NCBI GenBank assembly: GCA_025506515.1
Contig: CM046442.1
Span: 62,443,340-62,507,339 of the forward strand
Length of the DNA stretch: 64,000 bases
Source: Flaveria trinervia
Taxonomy: Eukaryota; Streptophyta; Magnoliopsida; Asterales; Asteraceae
Reading direction: 5' to 3'
Every line of letters starts with the position of its first letter. Within the stretch, counting starts at the first letter, position 1. A program made the position numbers and the translations under genes. The notes below the pieces were generated by a model, which was not told the DNA's origin, made no database searches, and saw only the letters and a list, made by a program, of their open reading frames with translations. Shown piece by piece: positions 57,719-64,000 of this stretch.

Positions 57719-59443
57719 TACATATTGATCTTAATGTTACATCTTCAAACACATGGGTATTAGATACCGGATGTGGAACTCATATTTGCAATTTGTTGCA
57801 GGGGTTCACAAGAAGTAGGGACTTCAAGAAAGGGGATGTTAGCCTCTTCATGGGCAATGGAACTAAAGTCTTAGTTGAAGCTCGTGGGGACTACATCCTA
57901 AGACTTCCAAGTGGTTTGGAAGTTATTTTGAAGAATGTTTTGTATGCTCCTAGTTTGACTAGGAACATTATTTCTGTATCTCAATTAAGACATTATGATT
58001 ATGTATTATCTTTTATTGAAAATGATATTCATGTTTCTTTAAATGGTATGTTCTATTTTAAAGCTATTCCAATTAATGGTATTTATGAATTGGTTCATGA
58101 AAATACTTTAAATAGTTCATTGTACCAAACTAACACCAAGAAACTCAAGTTGGACTTAAGTGAACCTATCTTTGGCATTGTCGTCTTGGTCATATACAAG
58201 AAACGTTTACAAACACTTCTTCAAAAGAATGGTCTTTTAAAAACAAATGAATGTGATTCATTTGATGTTTGTGAGTCTTGTTTACAAGGTAAGATGACTA
58301 AGGCACCCTTTAGTGGAACTACCGAAAGGGCAAAAGATTTATTAGGAATCATACATTCGGATGTATGTGGTCCTTTTAAGCCAATGACTAGGAATGGTGA
58401 AAGATACTTCATTACCTTTACCGACGATTATAGTCGCTATGGGTATGTGTACTTGTTAAGGCACAAAGACGAAGCTTTTGAAATGTTCAAAATCTTCAAA
58501 AATGAAGTAGAAAATCAACTCAACAAGTCAATTAAAATTCTTCGTACGGATAGGGGAGGTGAATACCTAAGTGATGCCTTTCAAAATCATCTTAGGAGTT
58601 GTGGGATTGTCTCACAACTCACTCCACCTGGAACACCAAACATAATGGTGTGTCTGAGAGGAGGAATCGAACCTTATTAGATATGGTCCGATCTATGATG
58701 GCTAGAAGCACATTACCTCTATCATTTTGGGGTTTCGCTCTGCTCTCCGCGGCCCGTATTCTAAATATGGCCCCAACCAAAAAGGTGAAAGGACACCTTT
58801 TGAGATATGGCATGGAAGAGTTCCATCCCTATCGTACTTAAGGGTTGGGGATGTGAGGCTTATGTTAAGACTCCCACCTAACAAATTGGATGTCCGATCC
58901 ACCAAGTGTATCTTTATTGGATATCCTAGAGATTCTATGGGATATTATTTCTATGATCCAATGGAACAAAAGGTGTTTGTTGCCAGAAAGGGTGAGTTCT
59001 TAGAAGCAAAGTTCCTTATGGAAGGAGCTAGCAGTAGAACAGTGGATCTTGAGGAAGATCAAGAACCACAGCCCAATGCACGTTTGGTTGAAACTAGCAC
59101 TCAACATGAGGATGTTGAGGATGATCAAGTGGTTGATCAATACACACAACACGTTCGCAGAAGTGGTAGAACTAGTAATCCACCTGAAAGATATGGATTT
59201 TTCATGGATGGATGCTATGTGATAGATTCTGATGAACCAACCACATACCATGATGCAATGTCCAACACGGATTGTGACAAATGGCTTGAAGCCATGAACG
59301 TTGAGATGCAATCCATGTATGACAATCAAGTATGGGACTTGGTTGTACCACCTCTTAACTCCAAGATAGTTGGAAGTAAGTGGGTTTTCAAGAAGAAACC
59401 GATATGCATGGAAACTTGGATACTTATAAAGCTAGACTTGTAG
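57719..59443 (+). pseudogene. element C protease, pre-integrase and integrase
   Basis: Open frame to 58680: protease D-T-G at 57763-57771 (WVLDTGCGTHIC), LYAPSLTRNIISVSQL, pre-integrase C-C half (CESCLQGKMTKAPF near 58272; the H half is frame-damaged near 58160), integrase Asp in HSDVCGPF near 58357, Asp in RTDRGGEYLS near 58546. A shift near 58640 moves to HNGVSERRNRTLLD with the Glu (58640-58841), and another near 58800 to the C-terminal domain (CIFIGYPRDSMGYYFYDP near 58908) and the tether to 59443. Confidence 0.88.
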
Positions 59444-60110
59444 CAAAGGGTTTCACTCAAACTCAAGGGGTTGATTATGAACCTTCTCACCTGTTGCGAT
59501 GCTAAAGTCTATAAGGATATTGTTTGCCATAGCTGCTCATTATGATTATGAGATTTGGCAAATGGATGTCAAAACCGCTTTCCTAAATGGATATCTTGAG
59601 GAAGATGTCTATATGGTTCAGCCTGAAGGTTTTGTCGATCCAATACATCCTAATAAAGTATGCAAGTTAAAGAAATCAATCTATGGATTGAAACAAGCAT
59701 CGAGAAGCTGGAATCACCGTTTTGATGAGGAAGTAAAGAAATTTGGTTTCATCAAAAACGCTGATGAGGCTTGTGTGTATAAGAAGGCTAGTGGGAGCAC
59801 AATAACTTTCCTAGTATTGTATGTTGATGACATACTACTATTTGGAAATGACATTCCAACCTTGGAAGGTGTAAAAACCTGGCTTGGAAGTTGTTTTTCC
59901 ATTAAGGATCTTGGTGAAGCCGCCTATATTCTGGGAATAAAGATCTATAGGGATAGATCAAGGCGGTTGATTGGTTTGAATCAAAGTGCATATATTGATA
60001 AAATCTTGAAAAGGTTCAAGATGGAGAATTCTAAGAAAGGTACCGTACCTATTCAAAGAGGAACCATATTGAGTACGACTCAATGTCCAAGCTCAAAGGA
60101 AGCAAGATAA
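59444..60110 (+). pseudogene. element C reverse transcriptase
   Basis: N-terminal GSKWVFKKK near 59375 and ARLVAKGFTQTQGVDYE near 59435 are split by frameshifts near 59405 and 59485. From 59499 the rest is open: WQMDVKTAFLNG (Asp), KSIYGLKQASRSWN, Y-V-D-D at 59820-59831, LGEAAYILGIKI. Ends at TAA 60108. Confidence 0.88.
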
Positions 60111-60807
60111 AATGAAGGCAATCCCATACGCATCTGCTATAGGATCCATCATGTATGCAATGATATGCACTCGACCGGACGTGTCATGCGCCTTAAGCAT
60201 GACAAGCCGTTACCAGCAGAATCCTGGAAACAGTCATTGGATGGCTGTTAAGAACATACTTAAGTACCTAAGGAGGACAAGAGATATGTTCCTGATCTAT
60301 GGATCTGGTGACGAGGAACTCGTTGTAAAAGGTTACACGGATGCAAGTTTCCAAACCGATCGTGACGATTCACGATCACAATCGGGATACATTTTCATTC
60401 TGAATGGAGGAGCTGTCTCTTGGAAGAGCTCCAAGCAGGATGTGGTGGCTCTATCAACTACAGAATCAGAATATGTCGCCGCCTCATTGGCAGCTCAAGA
60501 AGCTGCATGGTTGAAGAAATTCATTGCCGATCTAGGGGTTGTCCCTTCCATTCAGCCCCCTAGAAATTTTTTGTGACAACGAGGGTGCGATTGCTCAAAT
60601 CAAGAACCCCGTGCTCATCAAAAGACTAGGCACATTGAGCGGAGATTCAACTACATACGAGATGAAGTTGAAAAGGGAAAGATATGTATTCGCAAAGTTC
60701 ACACGGATCAAAACGTTGCTGATCCTCTCACGAAGCTCCTTGAAAAGGCAAAGCATGAAGGTCATACTTGTGCCATGGGACTTCGATATTCTAGTGATTG
60801 GATATGA
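60111..60807 (+). pseudogene. element C RNase H
   Basis: YASAIGSIMYAMICTRPDVSCAL, ILKYLRRTRDMFLIYG, YTDASFQTDRDD (Asp), SQSGYIFILNGGAVSWKSSKQ, STTESEYVAAS (Glu), then a frameshift near 60570 to FCDNEGAIAQIKNP and another near 60640; the end GLRYSSDWI stops at TGA 60805. Confidence 0.88.
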
Positions 60808-61575
60808 TCTGTAAATTTAGCATTTGGATATATGGAATTTTCTATTATTTGAATAAAATTATTTGGTTATAATGTTTCAAATAATATTCCAATTTAGCAT
60901 GTTTAATCCATGAGTAAAATGTTTACTCTAAATGTCCGTAGTCGTTCATACTTGTGGGAACAAGTTTGAAGGTAAGACTATTATGAACTTGGATTGGTTG
61001 ATATTCATAAGGATGAATATAGAGCAATGGGTTGCTACCAAAGTTCATAGATATTGTGGGATACAAATATTGGACTAACCCGCATCTCAAATTTTACTAC
61101 ATGGAATCTTATTGATTGATCATAAGTAATTTTGAGTAAAGGCGAATATCATTTGGTATCCTCCGACCTGAGATACATATTGGGTTTTGATATTCACCAA
61201 GTGTTACACCTTGAGCTTCTTCTTCACTGTCCTGAAATAGTGGACAGTACATAAGGGTATTTCAGGTATGACACGAGGTGTCTGTGAGAACATATGTAGT
61301 CAAGATGGAATTTGTTCCTCTTATTCGTTGAGAGTTAGATGTCTAAGGCCTGATAAGTTAAATCAACAAGAATGATCATTCTGTGTTCTTGGATTTAACA
61401 TGACATCTGAAACAAAAGGAGATGATTGATTCACCTAAATCATTTCAAGTAGGGTACTTGAAAGGGATGATGTTATTGAATGGCTACAAGTCATGCGTAT
61501 TAAGGGTAGTGAACCGTTGTTAGGCGGCATTTACTGCTTGCATCAATCTTCTATGAATCTTGGGCAAGTGGAGAT
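60808..61575 (+). other. element C 3' untranslated region and polypurine tract
   Basis: 750 bp with no gene seen, ending in GGGCAAGTGGAGAT (61562-61575), the PPT before the 3' LTR. Confidence 0.75.
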
Positions 61576-62579
61576 TGTTGGATTCTGTGTGCCCAAGACA
61601 CTTAGAATATTGATGTGGTTAGTACGTTATGATCCAAGTCGGGTTATACCCAATAACAAGCTTGGCAAACACCAATTTATATTTAATTGATGATATGATC
61701 ATGCAATTAATATTTACACCAATTTAGAAAATGGGTTTTCTAAATAAATTGCATATGAGATGGAACAAATGGTAGGATAATTTGTTGATGAGTTTGCTGT
61801 TATTCTTGTCATTTAAAGGGGTTTAAATAACAACTTATAACACATGAGTGTACTTTAATTAAAATTGTTTAATTAAAGAGCACATATGTCACATTTTAAT
61901 TTTGGTCTAGAAAGTAACCTTTTATGTGTGACATATGACAAGTAACAATGTGTAATGTGTTATAAATTTTAAGAGGGAAATGGTTTTTGAATTGCTTTTG
62001 TCTTGGCCGCCCCTTGCTTGGGATTGGACCAATTTTCCTTTGAAAATTGACAACACTTTTATACATTCACACACTCAATGCTCTCAATGATTCATTCATG
62101 CAATTTTTACCAAAACACAATCTCTCTCCCTCTCTCTCTAAACCTTACGGATTTTTCAGCAGAAAGGGAGGTTTCATTTGGCCTTTGGTTGTTTATTCTT
62201 CCTAACTAGAAGGTGGGTTGCATACAAGCTTGGGTATACTAGCTTGAGATCTCCTCTCCTCTTGAGTCTTGGCCGATTTTGACATCTCCATCTCCATCAA
62301 ACCCACGGTTTTTGGCAGCCCCTTTTGGAGTGTTTTTATCCACTGCTGAAAGGTAGTTTTGGCAGCTTCATAATGGTTTCTATTATGGATGTTTATGTGT
62401 TCATAGCTTGTTTAATCCACATAAATGATCCTTATTGTTATGGTTTGTTTATTTGTATATTAATCATCATAAAACATGGATTTTCAGATCTAAAATCATG
62501 TTTTAAATACATATTTATCCGCTGCGTTTTTCTGAAATACCAAGAGGATAAAACGGGTTTTATCTTCAAATAAACAACA
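61576..62579 (+). repeat. 3' LTR of element C
   Basis: 1004 bp. The end reads AAACAACA, two C fewer than in the 5' LTR. Confidence 0.92.
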
Positions 62580-62832
62580 GTTCCCCCTGCACTGTGGCAG
62601 ACAGTGCCTTCTCCCCATCCATAATGACCTCTTGGCAGTCTTCCAGAAATTCAAGCAAATGATCCTCATATAGAGGAGGATCAATGGTTAGGGAGGTGAA
62701 GTAGTGAGACAAAGACAAGAAACGCAAACCTCTGAGAAATGAGGATCTTGTCAAGCATAACAGAGCAACCTGATTGTGTTGTCTTGTAGCTGCATGGCAA
62801 AGTGAGGATCATTCTTGTGTAAGGTCAGCCAT
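62580..62832 (-). pseudogene. B' aORF, N-terminal part
   Basis: Minus strand: ATGG at 62832 reads MADLTQE then a stop through a one-base shift; the next frame gives HNQVALL (as in A1), then RFLSLSHYFTSLTIDPPLYEDHLLEFLEDCQEVIMDG down to the element C insertion. Continues at 54390. Confidence 0.78.
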
Positions 62833-63544
62833 TGTGAGGTAGCTCAGAGATGAAGAGAAAAGATGGGAAGTAAATTTCAGAGAGAGCTTTGGGTTTTAGG
62901 TATGGAAAAAGCAGATGATAGAAGAGGGGGGAAACCGTTGGGTTTATATGAGAGAGAAGGATTTCAGATAAAGTTTAATGAAAAGGATAAACTTTGAAAT
63001 CCGTTGTCGGTCCCACCTCTGAAAAAGTAGTTTACCTTTTTGCTCAAAAAGTAGTTTTCTTGGAATTCGAAAAGCTTCCGAAGTAATTTGTCTTCGGAAG
63101 TTTGATTGAAAAAGCTTCCGAAGCTAAAGTGACTTCGGAAGAATTTTCCTGAGAGTCTTAAAGATTATGCTTCGGAAGAGAAATAAACTTTTGGATGCTT
63201 TGTATAAGAATGAACAAAGCTTCCGAAAGTAATTTTGCTTCGGAAGGAAAAAGTCCTTAAAATGAATAAGTGTCTAAGTTGAGAATTTTAAGCTTCGGAA
63301 GATAAAGTTTGACTTCTTCCGAAGGTAAAATTTCTTAGACAGTCATTTATTTTGAAGACATATTTTTCTCCGAAGGTAAAATGTTCTTCCGAAGTGTCTA
63401 TAAATTTTTCAAGAATCCAAGGAAAGTCTTCAAAAAGAGTTTTTTTTCAATTCAAAAACATGAGCTTATGAAAGTGATGAACTAGACAACTTAGGACACA
63501 CATATTTTAAGAAGAAATAATTAGAATTAGTTTTTTAAAAAAAT
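62833..63544 (-). promoter_or_regulatory. B' pol-aORF spacer: motif array and TATA-like box
   Basis: No gene. Plus-strand 63065-63395 has about a dozen CTTCCGAAG/CTTCGGAAG words. On the minus strand ATATAAA (62949-62943) follows, then a CT-rich leader (AGCTCTCTCTGAAA) and ATGG at 62832. Same plan as in A1 and E. Confidence 0.55.
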
Positions 63545-64000
63545 CTACTCAAAGTTAATCATCCCAATAGCTGATATCAGATATTTAAATCTCTGTTCAT
63601 CAAAAGCTTTTGTGAACAGATCAGCATATTGTTCATCTGTGTGAACTTTGACTAGTTTAATTAACCCCTTTTCATAGTTATCTCTTATTAAATGATACCT
63701 GATGTTGATGTGTTTGGTCCTTGAGTGCTGCACAGGGTTCTCAGTGATAGAGATAGCACTGTTGTTGTCTATGTGGATAGGAGTCTCTTTGAAGTTAAAT
63801 CCGTAGTCTAGCATCTGATTTTGAATCCAAAGCACTTGAGCACAGCAGCTTGCAGCAGCAATGTATTCAGCCTCAGCAGTTGATGCAGACACACAGGTTT
63901 GTTTCTTGCATTGCCATGAGACAACCCTTCCACCAAGGAATTGACATCCCCCAGATGTAGACTTTGCAGTCATGTTGCAACCACCATAATCACTGTCTGT
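63545..64000 (-). pseudogene. B' RNase H, 3' end of pol
   Basis: Minus strand, entering from the window edge: DSDYGGCN (Asp), STSGGCQFLGG, STAEAEYIAAASC (Glu), DNNSAISITENPVQHSRTKHINIRYHLIRD, FTKAFDEQRFKYLISAIGMINFE, stop at 63545. No break in the visible 150 codons. The rest of pol is outside the window, so whether the gene is intact cannot be judged. Confidence 0.9.

Larger units (their letters stand above)
54391..62579 (+). mobile_element. element C, copia, 8.2 kb, inserted in B' aORF
   Basis: LTRs 54391-55401 and 61576-62579 differ at about 14 sites, mostly one-base indels (98-99 percent identical by eye). Flanks show GTTC on both sides (54387-54390, 62580-62583); a full TGTTC TSD is likely, with one base lost on the right. 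Gag and Pol are of a different copia type from A, B, D and E: single-knuckle Gag, no coiled coil, and a PPT of AAGTGGAGAT form. Confidence 0.92.
50030..64000 (-). mobile_element. element B', family B, minus strand, 5' part outside window
   Basis: Read on the minus strand: end of RNase H (64000-63545), motif-rich spacer, aORF (62832-50862, split by element C), PPT and 3' LTR (50819-50030). It broke element D gag. Its LTR equals the LTR pieces at 2951 and 11453, and it supplies the parts of family B (RNase H end, aORF, whole LTR) that the A1 block lacks. Confidence 0.9.

Overview
This is repeat-rich nuclear DNA from a flowering plant. All recognisable coding sequence belongs to LTR retrotransposons, almost all Ty1/copia: CCHC Gag, D-S/T-G protease, GAG-pre-integrase and integrase, YVDD reverse transcriptase, RNase H. 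I found no single-copy host gene, tRNA, rRNA or CRISPR array. Most families are Sirevirus-like: a long Gag with two zinc knuckles and a coiled coil, a PPT of the form AGGGGGAGTT, and an extra 3' gene (called aORF here) after pol. The style suggests an asterid, with Asteraceae as a low-confidence guess. Family names A to F are local labels.

Layout, left to right. (1) 1-187: scrap of family C pol. (2) 188-37818: remains of element A1 (family A), whose 5' LTR carries a C-type solo LTR and whose interior contains a block of family B (LTR piece, gag, pol). About 8.5 kb of this mosaic is tandemly duplicated: unit 1 is 698-9206 and unit 2 is 9202-29529. Unit 2 later received element E (16601-28416, TSD TGTTT). 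A1 pol, aORF and a truncated 3' LTR follow. (3) 37819-38884: end of an element in minus orientation. (4) 38885-40387: relic gag of family F, interrupted by (5) element A2 (40388-47146), itself interrupted by (6) element D (LTR and gag, 47147-50029). (7) D gag is broken by a minus-strand element B' (50030 to beyond 64000). Its aORF is split by a nearly complete family C element (54391-62579), the youngest-looking insertion: its LTRs are about 98-99 percent identical by eye.

How the parts work together. Each element was designed to be transcribed from its LTR, primed by an initiator-Met tRNA type PBS, and to encode Gag and Pol. Families A, B' and E also encode the aORF. The aORF has a clean ATGG start, a CT-rich leader, a TATA-like box 60-120 bp upstream and, before that, an array of short inverted-repeat motifs. 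The same family-specific motif fills the LTR upstream of its TATA box: CTTC(C/G)GAAG in A and B, CAGTAGTT/CAGCTGAAG in E. This looks like a second, internal promoter co-regulated with the LTR. A branch-point plus polypyrimidine plus CAG sequence recurs at the gag-protease boundary of A, B and E and resembles a 3' splice site.

No element is intact. Frameshifts and nonsense codons (often CAG to TAG) occur throughout, and E lacks its reverse transcriptase core. Coordinates of element ends were read directly; sub-domain borders in broken reading frames are approximate.
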